A DNA stretch of 64,000 nt from Cytobacillus sp. FSL H8-0458 (GCF_038002165.1 NZ_JBBOBR010000001.1:3872001-3936000), one strand, 5' to 3'; numbered from the stretch's first letter, positions 50,311 through 61,860 are shown. The notes: generated by a model from the sequence alone, not told the origin. Translations and numbers: made by a program.

Positions 50311-50976
50311 GTGACTAGAATTGGCGAATTTTTGCGTAAACTACGTGGAAAAAGAAGTCTTAGAGATATACAAAAATTATCTGGAGTAAGCTATACCTAT
50401 TTAAGAAGTATCGAAAAAGGAGTAGATCCTAGATCCGGAAATGAGATTATCCCAACTCCAGATACGTTAAAAAAATTAAGTAAAGCATACAATCACCCTT
50501 ATAATGAACTTATGTTACTTGCTGGATATTGGGATGATGATGATTTTTTAGAACCGATCCAGTTAGATGAAGCTATAAATTATTACATATTTAAAATTCT
50601 ATCTAATGACTCGCAAGAAATAAGAGATGATTTCTTTGAATCGCTTATAAAACTACTAGCAAACTTTGGAGTAGAACCAACTCTGGAGATCAGTAACTCT
50701 CAAAGCAAAGAAGATCAAGCTAAAGTTATTTCTCAATTTATTTCCAATGTACCAAATTTAAGGTTCAAATCTATGGTATTAAGCGAATTAAAAAGGGTTG
50801 CAACTAAGTTTCAAATATGGTCTCCACTTCCTGAAAAAATAACAAATAATGAGCTTGCAAGTTTTGATTTAGATCAAGTAATAAATGCAGATAATGTCTT
50901 TTATAAAGGTCAAATATTATCTTCACAGCAAATTAATCTCCTTAAAGCATATTTAGATGCCTTAATAACTAATTAA
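50311..50976 (+). CDS. XRE-family element repressor (C1-like)
   Basis: 221 residues from the GTG at 50311 (AAAGGGAG upstream). The HTH occupies residues 1-70 (GKRSLRDIQKLSGVSYTYLR, then YNHPYNELMLLAGYW). The C-terminal domain has no S24 peptidase residues, so self-cleavage is not expected; induction would need another route, for example the ImmA/IrrE protein of the same element or an anti-repressor. It is followed at 15 nt by the integrase. Confidence 0.85.
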   Translation: MTRIGEFLRKLRGKRSLRDIQKLSGVSYTYLRSIEKGVDPRSGNEIIPTPDTLKKLSKAYNHPYNELMLLAGYWDDDDFLEPIQLDEAINYYIFKILSNDSQEIRDDFFESLIKLLANFGVEPTLEISNSQSKEDQAKVISQFISNVPNLRFKSMVLSELKRVATKFQIWSPLPEKITNNELASFDLDQVINADNVFYKGQILSSQQINLLKAYLDALITN

Positions 50977-50991
50977 AGGAGGACTAACTTC

Positions 50992-52158
50992 ATGGCCAAG
51001 TTCAAACAACGCGGTAAAACCTGGAGCTATCATATATATCTGGGCATTGATCCATTGACTAAAAAACGTATGGAAATATCGAAGGGAGGCTTCAAGACAA
51101 AAAAAGAAGCCGCTGCTGCAGCCCGAATTGTAGAAATGGAAAAAGCAAACGGCACATTAATAAAAGAATCGAGAATGTCCTTTGAGGAATTTGCTAAGGA
51201 TTGGCTAAAATCATATGGCCGCAGCGGAGTAAAGATTAGCAGTGTAAGAGCCAGGGAGAAGGAGATGAAACATTTCATCAGCGTTTGGGGTCCCTTTCCG
51301 ATTAGTAAAATAACAAAAAAGATGTACCAGGATCGGATCCTTGATCTTTCAGAAAAATATAGCCATAACTATATGGATGGAATACATGCAGCCGGCCGGA
51401 TGATATTCAGACAAGCTGTAGAATTAGGATTAATGAAAGTTAACCCCACTGAAAACTTTAAGCTGCCTAAACGGCAAAGTAGTGTGGAAGATCTCGAGAA
51501 AGGTGAAGAGGAATATAAGTTTTTAGAAAAAGAGGAGCTGGCTGACTTCCTGAAGCTCTGCCAATCTGAAGGTCTTTATATGGATACTCTTGTCTTTACA
51601 ACTCTTTCTTATACAGGTTTGCGTATTGGTGAACTACTTGCTTTGAAGTGGCCGGATATTGATCTAGAGGAGGGCAAATTAAAGGTAACAAAAACCCTAT
51701 ATAATCCCAATAACAATTTTTTAAATTATCAGCTGCTAACCCCTAAGACATCCGGATCTATACGGACAATAAAAATTGATGATATGCTGGTTACCATGTT
51801 TAAAAAACATAAGATAAAGCAAAACGAAATTAAGCTAAAGAACAACAAAGTTTATAAGAACGAGGGCTTCATTTTTGCTCGGGATGATGGATACCCACAA
51901 TTGAGGAAAGTATTTGAAACGAGGCTTAAACGGCTCTTAAAAAAGGCTGGAATCGAAAAGAATATAACTCCTCACTCATTCCGCCACACTCATACCTCTT
52001 TACTTATAGAGGCGGGTGTAGGCATAAAGGAGATCCAGCAACGACTAGGTCATAGTGACATTAATACAACCATGAACATATATGCTCATATGACTGCCAA
52101 TATGGAAGAAAAGGCCTCCCAACAGTTCAGTAAACTGATGAAAGACCTTCTCCTTTAA
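50992..52158 (+). CDS. int: Tyrosine-type site-specific integrase, intact
   Basis: 388 residues. AP2-like arm-binding domain at about 1-50 (WSYHIYLGIDPLTKKRMEIS), SAM-like core-binding domain at about 60-160, catalytic domain at about 175-380. Catalytic boxes: Arg in YTGLRIGELLALKW, HxxR in HSFRHTHTS, LGHSD and Tyr in MNIYAHM. It is transcribed from the same direction as the repressor, towards the attachment site 115 bp downstream. It closely resembles the damaged copies at 34160 and 24621. Confidence 0.94.
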   Translation: MAKFKQRGKTWSYHIYLGIDPLTKKRMEISKGGFKTKKEAAAAARIVEMEKANGTLIKESRMSFEEFAKDWLKSYGRSGVKISSVRAREKEMKHFISVWGPFPISKITKKMYQDRILDLSEKYSHNYMDGIHAAGRMIFRQAVELGLMKVNPTENFKLPKRQSSVEDLEKGEEEYKFLEKEELADFLKLCQSEGLYMDTLVFTTLSYTGLRIGELLALKWPDIDLEEGKLKVTKTLYNPNNNFLNYQLLTPKTSGSIRTIKIDDMLVTMFKKHKIKQNEIKLKNNKVYKNEGFIFARDDGYPQLRKVFETRLKRLLKKAGIEKNITPHSFRHTHTSLLIEAGVGIKEIQQRLGHSDINTTMNIYAHMTANMEEKASQQFSKLMKDLLL

Positions 52159-52199
52159 TTACTATATTGTTTGTCGGGCTTTGTCTAGTTTTGAGAGAC

Positions 52200-52251
52200 G
52201 AGGACAAACCCGAGGACATTTTTTCTAACAGACAGCTTAAAACCTTGATAT
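52200..52251. repeat. Right-end arm sites and 13-bp inverted end repeat
   Basis: GAGGACA at 52200 and 52212 (12-bp phase) and AAAACCTTGATAT at 52239-52251 mirror the left end of the element. Confidence 0.75.
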
Positions 52252-52272
52252 ATAAGGGTTTATTACCCCCTC

Positions 52273-53940
<1,668 letters not shown>

Positions 53941-53965
53941 TTAATAATCTTCGTCTGATCGGCGA

Positions 53966-54250
53966 TTAGCCAATTACAGCAAGAATGTCATTTTCGCGTA
54001 AAATTAAATATTCTTTGCCTTCGTACTTCACTTCAGTACCAGCATATTTTGAGAAGATGATACGGTCGCCGTCAGCAACTTCAAGGGCAACACGCTCACC
54101 ATTTTCAAGAACGCGGCCAGTTCCCACAGCTACAACTTTGCCTTCTTGAGGCTTCTCTTTAGCAGTGTCCGGCAGTACGATGCCGCTTGCAGTTTTTTCT
54201 TCAGTTTCAACAAGCTCGATAATGATTCGATCACCTAGTGGCTTTAACAA
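53966..54250 (-). CDS. groES: Co-chaperonin GroES
   Basis: 94 residues from a TTG start at 54250 ([14 protein letters not shown]); AGGAGG lies 9 nt upstream. The upstream in-frame extension would run through the ribosome binding site and is rejected. The mobile loop ([19 protein letters not shown]) and C-terminal [19 protein letters not shown] are complete. It caps the GroEL ring. First gene of the HrcA-controlled groESL operon. Confidence 0.97.
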   Translation of the reverse strand: MLKPLGDRIIIELVETEEKTASGIVLPDTAKEKPQEGKVVAVGTGRVLENGERVALEVADGDRIIFSKYAGTEVKYEGKEYLILRENDILAVIG

Positions 54251-54292
54251 GTGAAACAACCTCCTCAAATAATATGTAAATATTTTTATTTA

Positions 54293-54319
54293 TTAGCACT
54301 CTCTCTGTATGAGTGCTAA
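54293..54319. promoter_or_regulatory. CIRCE operator (HrcA binding site)
   Basis: TTAGCACTC–N9–GAGTGCTAA, a perfect match to the CIRCE consensus, between the promoter and the groES start. Confidence 0.98.
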
Positions 54320-54329
54320 CACAATTATT

Positions 54330-54358
54330 ATATTAATGAATCTCTTTTCTATTTGCAA
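54330..54358 (-). promoter_or_regulatory. Sigma-A promoter of groESL
   Basis: On the minus strand TTGCAA, 17-bp spacer, TAATAT, placed 11 bp upstream of CIRCE so that the transcript carries CIRCE in its leader. Confidence 0.65.
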
Positions 54359-54565
54359 GGGTGAAGCTTAAATTTTTTATAAAAAAATTCATTCGCGCTT
54401 ACCCGCTATTTTTCGACACGGACAACCCCTTAAGTATGCTGCACAAACACTCATTTTTACCATATTAAGCCTCTCCTTGGTGCTGATATTTGAAACCCGC
54501 TCCTTATAAAGAGTACAATGGCTGTAGGACTTGTTTCCAACACTCAGATTAAGGGGTAAAACATT

Positions 54566-55294
54566 TTGAAGAAGGAATACTGGATTATATTAATCGCCTA
54601 TATTGCCATGCAGCTTTCAAGCTTGTTTGGCGTTCCGCTCGTTTTATTAGCTGCCGATGCCCTGGGACAGAATCCGGAGAATATGCAGATTCTTGCCGTT
54701 GCCTACTGGCTCGTGATCAGTTTCACGATTACGTTGATCATTACACTTCTATTACTAAGGAAAGAAATGAAACGGGGACTGGATAGGGATGCCTCTTCTG
54801 CTGCAGGCTCAGTGGGCTGGGCGATTGGAGGCATATTTTTGGCCCTGATTGCTCAAGCTACTGCTGCAAGCATTGAAAACCTGATTGGCATTGAAATGGG
54901 ATCTGAAAATACGCAGCAGATTATCCGGATTATTGAAGCATCGCCAATCGTCATTTTAATCAGTTCGGTTATCGGGCCCATCCTTGAGGAGATCGTCTTT
55001 AGAAAAATTATTTTTGGCTCACTTCACAAGCGCTTCAACTTCTTCCTGTCGGCCCTGATCAGCTCGGTCATTTTTGCACTTGCCCATTTTGAGCCTGAAC
55101 ATGTATTGCTATACTCGGCAATGGGATTCACCTTTGCCTTCTTATATGTCAAGACAAAGCGGATTATCGTGCCGATCTTTGCCCATGTGGCGATGAACAC
55201 CTTTGTTGCGGTTGTCCAGCTGAATCAGGACAATATACAAAAGTGGTTAAAGGAAATGGAAAACATGCAGAGCTTTATCAGCTTTTTTTGTTAG
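54566..55294 (+). CDS. ydiL: CPBP family intramembrane glutamic protease (YdiL)
   Basis: 242 residues from a TTG start with AGGGG upstream. Six or more transmembrane helices. Abi/CPBP motifs: EEIVFRK (motif 1), HFEPEH (motif 2) and HVAMNTFV (motif 3). The family includes the type II CAAX-like and Rce1 proteases. It sits beside groES and next to ydiK as in B. subtilis. Substrate unknown. Confidence 0.88.
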   Translation: MKKEYWIILIAYIAMQLSSLFGVPLVLLAADALGQNPENMQILAVAYWLVISFTITLIITLLLLRKEMKRGLDRDASSAAGSVGWAIGGIFLALIAQATAASIENLIGIEMGSENTQQIIRIIEASPIVILISSVIGPILEEIVFRKIIFGSLHKRFNFFLSALISSVIFALAHFEPEHVLLYSAMGFTFAFLYVKTKRIIVPIFAHVAMNTFVAVVQLNQDNIQKWLKEMENMQSFISFFC

Positions 55295-55332
55295 AGAAAT
55301 GCTGTGGAGATAAAATTTACTGGGGGATTTTC

Positions 55333-55524
55333 ATGAGAAGCACACCTTTGTTTTCAGGCTTTATTTACATCCTTCTCGGATGCCTTTTCACCTTTATAGC
55401 CATCCAGAATACCCAGCGGGAAGAAACCTGGGGATTCTTTACTTATTTTCTGGTCCTAATTGCCACCTTTGATTTTGGCACCGGTCTCCGATTGGTTGGC
55501 CAGCATTTTAAAATGAAAAAATGA
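55333..55524 (+). CDS. ydiK: DUF4305 membrane protein YdiK
   Basis: 63 residues from the ATG at 55333 after GGGGG. Two transmembrane helices (SGFIYILLGCLFTFIAI and FFTYFLVLIATFDFGTGLRL). Same size and neighbour (ydiL) as in B. subtilis; here the two genes are in the order ydiL–ydiK. Function unknown. Confidence 0.82.
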   Translation: MRSTPLFSGFIYILLGCLFTFIAIQNTQREETWGFFTYFLVLIATFDFGTGLRLVGQHFKMKK

Positions 55525-55549
55525 GCCCGCAAAAGGCTCATTTTTTTTT
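55521..55549. terminator. Bidirectional terminator between ydiK and rex
   Basis: ATGAGCC–CGCAAAA–GGCTCAT with a long T-run to the right and AAAAA to the left. It overlaps the ydiK stop codon and the last codon of rex. Confidence 0.88.
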
Positions 55550-56192
55550 ACAATTCTTCAGGATAATTTTTCAGAAAATAAACCAATGACTGCAATTCCA
55601 CTGCCAGATCGATATGGTGAATCCGAATCGAGGACGGTACAGTGAGCCTCGCAGGTGTAAAATTAAGGATTCCTTTAATTTTCGCATTCACCATCCGATC
55701 GGTAATAGCCTGGGCAGGCGGTGCAGGCACCGTTAAAATCGCCACCTGAATATTATTTTTGACAATAACTTCTTCAAGGTCATCCATATGATGGACCGGC
55801 ACATCACCGATTTTCGTGCCAACCTTGCTCTCATCCACATCAAATGCCACTTCTATTTTCGTATTATTATTTTTAAGAAAATTATAGTTAAGAAAGGCCG
55901 TTCCTAAATTTCCTACCCCGACCAAAGCGACTTTGGTAAGCTCGTCCTGGTCAAGAGTCTTCCGAAAGAAGCCCAGCAGGTAATTCACATTATATCCATA
56001 CCCTTTTTTACCTAACGCACCGAAGTACGAAAAGTCACGGCGAATCGTTGCAGAATCCACTTTTACCGCCTCACTCAATTCTGCTGATGAGACTCTTTGT
56101 TTGCCGGAGGAATGAAGGTTTTTTAGGAAGCGGTAATATAAAGGCAGCCGTTTAGCTGTTGCCTGCGGTATCTTAATTGGTTCATTGGCCAT
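55548..56192 (-). CDS. rex: Redox-sensing transcriptional repressor Rex
   Basis: 214 residues. The N-terminal winged helix ([21 protein letters not shown], with [16 protein letters not shown]) binds DNA; the Rossmann domain ([16 protein letters not shown]) senses NADH/NAD+. The C-terminal swapped helix ([16 protein letters not shown]) is complete. It represses fermentation and respiration genes when NAD+ is high. It follows moaC as in B. subtilis (ydiG–ydiH). Confidence 0.96.
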   Translation of the reverse strand: MANEPIKIPQATAKRLPLYYRFLKNLHSSGKQRVSSAELSEAVKVDSATIRRDFSYFGALGKKGYGYNVNYLLGFFRKTLDQDELTKVALVGVGNLGTAFLNYNFLKNNNTKIEVAFDVDESKVGTKIGDVPVHHMDDLEEVIVKNNIQVAILTVPAPPAQAITDRMVNAKIKGILNFTPARLTVPSSIRIHHIDLAVELQSLVYFLKNYPEEL

Positions 56193-56219
56193 TCGTCCAT
56201 CCCCATTTCTTATGATGAA

Positions 56220-56702
56220 TTAATTTCGTTTAAAATCTCCGTTTTTTCCGCCTGTTTTCTCTATTAAAAAGGTTGGCCCAATTACCATTCCTTTATCTAC
56301 AGCCTTGCACATATCATAAACGGTCAGCGCACAGACAGAAGCAGCTGTTAACGCTTCCATTTCCACACCCGTGTTTCCTTTTGTTTTAACAGAAGCTGTA
56401 ATGATAAGGGCGTACTCTTCCTCTTCTGCTTTCCATGAAAATGAAATGTCGACACCCTTTAGCGGCAGCGGATGGCACATCGGAATAATGTCCCATGTTT
56501 TCTTGCTCGCCATAATGCCTGCCGTTTGTGCAACAGCGAGTACATCCCCTTTTTTCATGGAATTTGATGTGATCTTCTCGTATATCTCCTGATTCACCGT
56601 AATACTTGACTGAGCGATGGCCGTTCTTGCCGTCTCAGGCTTATCGCTGACATCCACCATTTTCGCCCTGCCCTCTTGATTAAAATGAGTAAAATCCGCC
56701 AT
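56220..56702 (-). CDS. moaC: Cyclic pyranopterin monophosphate synthase MoaC
   Basis: 160 residues: [17 protein letters not shown], the MCHPLPL active-site loop and [29 protein letters not shown]. It converts the cyclic GTP intermediate to cPMP in molybdenum cofactor synthesis. It is divergent from ydiF. Other moa genes are not in the window. Confidence 0.96.
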   Translation of the reverse strand: MADFTHFNQEGRAKMVDVSDKPETARTAIAQSSITVNQEIYEKITSNSMKKGDVLAVAQTAGIMASKKTWDIIPMCHPLPLKGVDISFSWKAEEEEYALIITASVKTKGNTGVEMEALTAASVCALTVYDMCKAVDKGMVIGPTFLIEKTGGKNGDFKRN

Positions 56703-56893
56703 TTAAAAACACCTCTCTTCAAAATCATACACTATTTTTCCGTTACTTTGTATGTGCTTTGTAAGGTTCTTCACATATTTATTTACCTTTTGTTATGATT
56801 TAATGCCCTTCAGCCGTGCTTATAGTCCTGTCTCCTTTATTGCCGAACATATATGAATGAGTTACACTTACTCTATACCCGAGGTGAAAGAAC

Positions 56894-58819
56894 ATGATAC
56901 TATTACAAGTCAATCAGCTTGCAAAAAGTTTTGGCGCTGATCCCATTTTAACGAATATAAAGCTAGAAGTACAAACCAGGGACCGGATTGCCCTTGTAGG
57001 GCGCAATGGTGCAGGAAAATCCACCCTATTAAAAATAATTGCCGGACACATGACCTATGATTCCGGTGAGATTATAAAGCCAAAGGAAGTAACAATCGGC
57101 TATCTCGCACAAAATACCGGACTGGAATCTGAGTTATCCATTTGGGAGGAAATGCTGACTGTTTTCAGTCATCTGCAGAAGCAGGAAAAACAGCTCCGCA
57201 GCCTTGAAGAACAAATGGCAGATCCTGATGTCCTTAATAATTCAGATGCCTATGAACGCATTTTAAAGGATTACGACAAACTTCAGGTTGATTTCAAAGA
57301 AAATGGCGGCTATCAATATGAAGCAGATATCCGTTCCATTCTCCACGGACTCAACTTCAGCTCATTGGGCTATAATACTAAAATTTCATCATTGAGCGGC
57401 GGACAGCGAACAAGGTTGGCCCTTGGTAAACTTCTGCTGACAAAGCCTGACATTTTAATCCTGGATGAGCCTACCAACCACCTTGATATTGAAACATTAT
57501 CGTGGCTCGAACAATACCTGCAGGGTTACAGCGGTGCCATTCTAATCGTATCACATGACCGGTACTTTCTTGATAAGGTCGTTTCCCAGGTTTACGAGAT
57601 TTCCCGCCACCAAATAAGAAAGTACCCAGGAAACTACAGTTCCTATTTGGATCAAAAAGCGGCTAATTATGAAAAAGAAATGAAGCAATTCGAGAAACAG
57701 CAGGAAGAAATCGCTAAGCTGCAGGACTTTATCCAGCGAAACCTCGCCCGGGCCTCCACAACCAAAAGGGCACAAAGCCGCAGAAAGCAGCTTGCCAGAA
57801 TGGACGTGATGGACAGGCCTCTTGGAGACGAGAAATCAGCTTCCTTTGGGTTTGGCATCGAACGGCAGTCGGGCAATGAGGTTTTAAATATACATTCTTT
57901 AGCTATAGGCTACGAAGAGAAAGTCAGCGAGAATATTTCAATGCGGCTGGCAAGAGGCGACAGCATTGCACTTGTAGGACCAAATGGAATCGGCAAGTCC
58001 ACATTGCTTAAAACCATCATCAAAAAAATCCCTTCTTTTTCAGGGGAGATTCAGTATGGTTCCAATGTGACAATTGGCTACTATGACCAGGAACAGGCAG
58101 AGCTCACAAGCAACAAAAGAGTCCTGAACGAATTATGGGATGAATACCCGCTGAAACCGGAAAAAGAAATCAGGACCATACTTGGGAACTTTCTCTTCTC
58201 CGGTGATGATGTTCTTAAAACCGTTTCAACACTGAGCGGCGGTGAAAAGGCCCGGCTTGCGCTTGCAAAGCTTATGATGCAGAAATCCAATTTCTTAATC
58301 CTGGACGAGCCTACAAACCACTTGGACCTGGACAGCAAGGAAATTCTTGAAAATGCATTGATCGATTATCCCGGGACCATTCTTTTCGTCTCTCATGACC
58401 GCTATTTTATCAATAGAATTACAACAAAAGTAGTTGAACTTTCTGGAAGCGGGGCAACTGAATATCTTGGCGATTATGATTATTATGTAGAAAAAAAGCA
58501 GGAGCAGGAGGAATTGCTTGCATTTAATGAGCAAGTTGACCCCACCGCATCGCAGTCTATTAAGCAGGACAAAAATAATTATCAGCTGGATAAAGAAGCT
58601 AAAAAGCTCGAACGCCAGCGAAAAAGAAGAATGGAAGAAATTGAAGAACAAATAGAAGCATTAGAAACAGTCATAGATGCTAATGATCAGCTTCTCTGTG
58701 ATCCGAATGTTTATCAGGACCATGAAAAAGTGATGGAAATTACGAATGAAACGGATGAAGCAAAAGCAAAGCTGGAAGAATTGATGGAAGAATGGACGCT
58801 TTTAGCTGAAGAAGATTAA
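56894..58819 (+). CDS. ydiF: ABC-F family ATPase YdiF
   Basis: 641 residues with two ABC domains: Walker A GRNGAGKST and GPNGIGKST; signatures LSGGQRTRLALGKLL and LSGGEKARLALAKLM; DEPTNHLD in both. The linker between them is rich in Lys/Arg (ARASTTKRAQSRRKQLARM), as in ribosome-binding ABC-F proteins. A coiled-coil C-terminal domain follows residue 540. It likely acts on ribosomes in translation; no transmembrane domain is present, so it is not a transporter. Confidence 0.93.
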   Translation: MILLQVNQLAKSFGADPILTNIKLEVQTRDRIALVGRNGAGKSTLLKIIAGHMTYDSGEIIKPKEVTIGYLAQNTGLESELSIWEEMLTVFSHLQKQEKQLRSLEEQMADPDVLNNSDAYERILKDYDKLQVDFKENGGYQYEADIRSILHGLNFSSLGYNTKISSLSGGQRTRLALGKLLLTKPDILILDEPTNHLDIETLSWLEQYLQGYSGAILIVSHDRYFLDKVVSQVYEISRHQIRKYPGNYSSYLDQKAANYEKEMKQFEKQQEEIAKLQDFIQRNLARASTTKRAQSRRKQLARMDVMDRPLGDEKSASFGFGIERQSGNEVLNIHSLAIGYEEKVSENISMRLARGDSIALVGPNGIGKSTLLKTIIKKIPSFSGEIQYGSNVTIGYYDQEQAELTSNKRVLNELWDEYPLKPEKEIRTILGNFLFSGDDVLKTVSTLSGGEKARLALAKLMMQKSNFLILDEPTNHLDLDSKEILENALIDYPGTILFVSHDRYFINRITTKVVELSGSGATEYLGDYDYYVEKKQEQEELLAFNEQVDPTASQSIKQDKNNYQLDKEAKKLERQRKRRMEEIEEQIEALETVIDANDQLLCDPNVYQDHEKVMEITNETDEAKAKLEELMEEWTLLAEED

Positions 58820-58838
58820 AGGAATATTCATAACTTTT

Positions 58839-58872
58839 AGACTGGTAGAATAGTCACTGCCAGTCTTTTTTA
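58839..58872 (+). terminator. Terminator of ydiF
   Basis: AGACTGG and CCAGTCT stem with internal loop, then TTTTTT. Confidence 0.85.
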
Positions 58873-59006
58873 TTATCCACAGAGATAATCACAAGAAAAA
58901 CGCAGTAATATGTACTCTCCACAGACTTTTCCACATTATCCACAATTAAAGCTGGTTTTATCCACATTATCAACATAAAATTCTGAAATAAATAATTTTA
59001 TCCACA
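58873..59006 (+). promoter_or_regulatory. DnaA-box cluster in the ydiF–tsaD intergenic region
   Basis: Four perfect DnaA boxes TTATCCACA, all in the same orientation (58873, 58936, 58958 and 58998), with near-matches CTCTCCACA (58915), TTTTCCACA (58927) and TTATCAACA (58967). Two pairs are directly adjacent. The B. subtilis gcp–ydiF interval is one of the known DnaA-box clusters that limit replication initiation by titrating DnaA; this is the same position. Confidence 0.92.
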
Positions 59007-59007
59007 G

Positions 59008-59038
59008 AAAAAGTCCCCTAAGCTGTCGGGGACTTTTT
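59008..59038. terminator. Bidirectional terminator next to tsaD
   Basis: AAAAAGTCCCC and GGGGACTTTTT form a perfect 11-bp stem with a 9-nt loop; T-runs on both sides. Confidence 0.9.
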
Positions 59039-59043
59039 CCTAA

Positions 59044-60072
59044 TTATTTATCATTGTGGATAGTAATGTCCAAACCGGGATTTGCATTTAAATCAAGACC
59101 GGCGAATTGTCCTTTTTCAAACAGAACACTTCCTGCAGCTCCTATCATCGCTGCATTATCTGTACATAAAGATAATGGCGGAACAATAAGCTTTAGGTCG
59201 GCTCTATTTCCAAACTTCTTTTCTAAAGAAGCCCGAAGACCTTTATTCGCCGCAACTCCGCCTGCGAGCAGAAGCTGCTTCACCCGATACTCTTCAACTG
59301 CTCTTTCTGTTTTCGTTACCAGGACATCAATGACACTATCCTGGAAGCTTGCGGCCAGATCTTCCGGCACTATCGTCTCGCCACGCTGTTCAGCATTGTG
59401 AACAGTGTTGATAACGGCAGATTTTAAGCCGCTGAAGCTAAAATCGTATGAACCTTCTTCCAGCCAGGCTCTCGGCAGCTGAATAGCTGGATTCCCTTCA
59501 TGAGCGAGTCTGTCAATGTGAGGACCGCCCGGATATGGCAGATTTAAGGTCCGAGCAACTTTATCATATGCCTCTCCTGCAGCATCATCCCTTGTCTCGC
59601 CAATTACTTCGAAATGGCCATGATCCTTCATATAGACCAGTTCTGTATGTCCGCCGGAGACTACCAGGGAAAGTAACGGGAATTCCATTTCTTCCACCAA
59701 TCTGTTTGCATATATATGGCCAGCAATATGATGCACGCCTACCAGCGGGATGCCATGAGCAAATGCAACGGCTTTTGCGGCATTAACCCCGATCAGAAGT
59801 GCACCTACAAGGCCAGGTCCTTCCGTCACAGCAATGGCTGAAAGATCGGAATATGTGATGCCTGCCTTATATAATGCTTCTTCCAGTACGATTGTTATCT
59901 GTTCAACATGATGACGGGAAGCTATTTCCGGAACTACTCCGCCAAAACGTTTATGGCTTTCAATTTGGGATGCAACGATATTGGCTGCAATTTCACGTCC
60001 ATTCTTAATAATGGCTACAGCCGTTTCGTCACAGCTGGTTTCAATCCCCAAAATCCATTGATCTTTTTTCAT
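59044..60072 (-). CDS. tsaD: tRNA N6-threonylcarbamoyladenosine transferase TsaD
   Basis: 342 residues from the ATG at 60072, which overlaps the rimI stop (TAATG); the upstream GTG/ATG frame extension is rejected. ASKHA features: [14 protein letters not shown], the metal His pair in [19 protein letters not shown] and [10 protein letters not shown]. It transfers threonylcarbamoyl to A37 of ANN-reading tRNAs together with TsaB and TsaE, which are encoded just upstream. Confidence 0.97.
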   Translation of the reverse strand: MKKDQWILGIETSCDETAVAIIKNGREIAANIVASQIESHKRFGGVVPEIASRHHVEQITIVLEEALYKAGITYSDLSAIAVTEGPGLVGALLIGVNAAKAVAFAHGIPLVGVHHIAGHIYANRLVEEMEFPLLSLVVSGGHTELVYMKDHGHFEVIGETRDDAAGEAYDKVARTLNLPYPGGPHIDRLAHEGNPAIQLPRAWLEEGSYDFSFSGLKSAVINTVHNAEQRGETIVPEDLAASFQDSVIDVLVTKTERAVEEYRVKQLLLAGGVAANKGLRASLEKKFGNRADLKLIVPPLSLCTDNAAMIGAAGSVLFEKGQFAGLDLNANPGLDITIHNDK

Positions 60073-60521
60073 TATAAATTCACCCACATTACTAAAGCAT
60101 CTTCTTGATTATCAGTGTAGTAGTTCTTCCTGATGGCTCCGTTTTGAAAACCAAGCTTTCGGTATAAGGACTGAGCTGTGAAGTTGGATACTCTTACTTC
60201 CAGAGTCATTGTGATGGCACCCATTTCAGACGCAATCTCCATTAGCTGCCGCATTAAAGCTTCTCCAAGTTTTCTCCCGCGGTATTCAGGGAGCAGCGCA
60301 ACATTTGTGATATGCGCCTCATCCACGACTATCCATGCTCCACAGTATCCTATTACTTTATTTTCTTCTTCTAAAACAACATACAAAGCAAACTGGTTAT
60401 GTGTTAATTCGTTAAAAAAGGCCTCCCTGCTCCAGGGTGTTGTAAAGGATTTGTGTTCGATTTCCAAAACATCATCAATATCCTCTTTACTCATCAAGCG
60501 GAAAGTTAAGGATTTATTCAT
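60072..60521 (-). CDS. rimI: Ribosomal protein S18-alanine N-acetyltransferase RimI
   Basis: 149 residues, GNAT fold: [20 protein letters not shown], acetyl-CoA loop [15 protein letters not shown] and [22 protein letters not shown]. It acetylates the N-terminus of S18. It lies between tsaB and tsaD, the usual Bacillus order. Confidence 0.92.
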   Translation of the reverse strand: MNKSLTFRLMSKEDIDDVLEIEHKSFTTPWSREAFFNELTHNQFALYVVLEEENKVIGYCGAWIVVDEAHITNVALLPEYRGRKLGEALMRQLMEIASEMGAITMTLEVRVSNFTAQSLYRKLGFQNGAIRKNYYTDNQEDALVMWVNL

Positions 60522-60537
60522 ACGTTCGCTTCCTCAT

Positions 60538-61242
60538 CTATAACTTTTTTTCCTGGTTTGCTTTTATCCAATTAGCTTCAGCTTCCGCAATCCTAATGTA
60601 ATTAGGTACAAAGGAATGGACATCCTCAGCCTCTCGGTCCCTACCTAATAAAGCAAGTTCAGCCGGCCTTGGATTATGCTCTGCAGGTGAAGCGAACACT
60701 GCCCGCTCTTTAAGGAATTCTGCAAATACATCTTTATGTAAGGGCAAATCATTCCCAATGAAAAGAACGTTTTCCTGCTGTTCTGAAAGCATGGCTGCCC
60801 AATCTTTTGAAAGCAGGAGCTGGTCTTTTATCAGCGAAACTAACTGTCCTTCCCTATACTGATACAGGCCGGTATATATTTGTCCTCTCCTGGCATCAAA
60901 CAAAGGCGATATGACGCCATTAAAGTATCTGCCAGCCGAGGCTGCATATACTTCAAGGCTTGATACCCCAACCAGCGGTTTATTTAAGGTCCATGCCAGT
61001 GTTTTTGCAATCGTTACCCCGATACGCACTCCAGTATACGAACCAGGTCCTTTCGCAACAACAATTTTATCTAATTCTACCGGCATAACACCGCAATCTT
61101 TCATTAAAATATCAATAGCCGGCATAACACGCACGGAATGATTCTTTTTTACATTTGTAATATACTCGCCTATAACTTGATCACCATCCAGAAGCGCTAC
61201 TCCCAGAGGGTAATTGGATGTATCTATGGCTAAAACCTTCAT
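60538..61242 (-). CDS. tsaB: tRNA threonylcarbamoyladenosine biosynthesis protein TsaB
   Basis: 234 residues: VLAIDTSNYPLGVALLDGDQ, KGPGSYTGVRIGVTIAKTLAW and FDARRGQIYTGLY. TsaB dimerises with TsaD. The start overlaps the tsaE stop by 4 nt (ATGA), which indicates translational coupling. Confidence 0.95.
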   Translation of the reverse strand: MKVLAIDTSNYPLGVALLDGDQVIGEYITNVKKNHSVRVMPAIDILMKDCGVMPVELDKIVVAKGPGSYTGVRIGVTIAKTLAWTLNKPLVGVSSLEVYAASAGRYFNGVISPLFDARRGQIYTGLYQYREGQLVSLIKDQLLLSKDWAAMLSEQQENVLFIGNDLPLHKDVFAEFLKERAVFASPAEHNPRPAELALLGRDREAEDVHSFVPNYIRIAEAEANWIKANQEKKL

Positions 61243-61694
61243 GATATAATCTCCTTACACAATTCCTCATATCTTCTGCCCTGAGGTTTCAGGACAAGCC
61301 TTCTTGAGTCATGATCATCAAGATATAAATAAATCGTCAATAACTCTTCGGGCAGCTGTTCTTTAACAAGATGAGCCCACTCTACAACTGTGACCCCATT
61401 GCCATCAAAGTATTCATCAAACCCCAAATCCTCAAAGGAATCTTCAACTCTATATACATCCATATGATAAAGGGGCAATCTTCCGTGGTATTCTTTAATA
61501 ATCGTAAAAGTAGGGCTATTTACATTCCGTGTTATATTAAGCCCTTTGGCCAGCCCCTTGGTGAATGTCGTTTTCCCTGCACCCAAATCTCCTTCCAGAG
61601 CAAGGACATCCCCCGGCTGAAGCAGGCTGCCAAGCTTTTCCGAAAACCCCATCGTATCCTCTGGCTTCTTTGAGATAAACTCAAACTGACTCAT
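61239..61694 (-). CDS. tsaE: tRNA threonylcarbamoyladenosine biosynthesis ATPase TsaE
   Basis: 151 residues from the ATG at 61694 (AAGGTG upstream). P-loop GDLGAGKTTFTKGLA, switch region NSPTFTIIKEY, and VVEWAHLVKEQLP. It drives turnover of the TsaBD complex. First gene of the tsaE–tsaB–rimI–tsaD operon; thiL, often upstream in Bacillus, is not found here. Confidence 0.95.
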   Translation of the reverse strand: MSQFEFISKKPEDTMGFSEKLGSLLQPGDVLALEGDLGAGKTTFTKGLAKGLNITRNVNSPTFTIIKEYHGRLPLYHMDVYRVEDSFEDLGFDEYFDGNGVTVVEWAHLVKEQLPEELLTIYLYLDDHDSRRLVLKPQGRRYEELCKEIIS

Positions 61695-61833
61695 AAGTCT
61701 CAACACCTTTTATGTCTAATCTAAAAACGAAAAGAAAAAGCACAAATGCCTTACCACCCACGCCGCCTCGAGGCAGTGTTGGCGATAGGGCTGGACAGTT
61801 CTCGAAATTCAAAGATCTGAATTCTGAGATTAC

Positions 61834-61860
61834 AAAAAAACCTTAGGATAAATCCTAAGG
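61834..61860 (-). terminator. Second terminator downstream of the tRNA genes
   Basis: CCTTAGGAT–TT–ATCCTAAGG hairpin followed on the minus strand by TTTTTTTG. It insulates tsaE from the rRNA operon. Confidence 0.85.

Noticed and set aside
56759..56776. Possible Rex operator (TTGTAAGGTTCTTCACAT) between moaC and ydiF
   Set aside because: Only part of the TTGTGAA-N6-TTCACAA consensus is kept and the left arm is weak; not enough to claim Rex autoregulation.
59535..59786. 83-residue plus-strand frame rich in Arg/His/Leu
   Set aside because: Antisense to tsaD, composition typical of a reverse-frame shadow.
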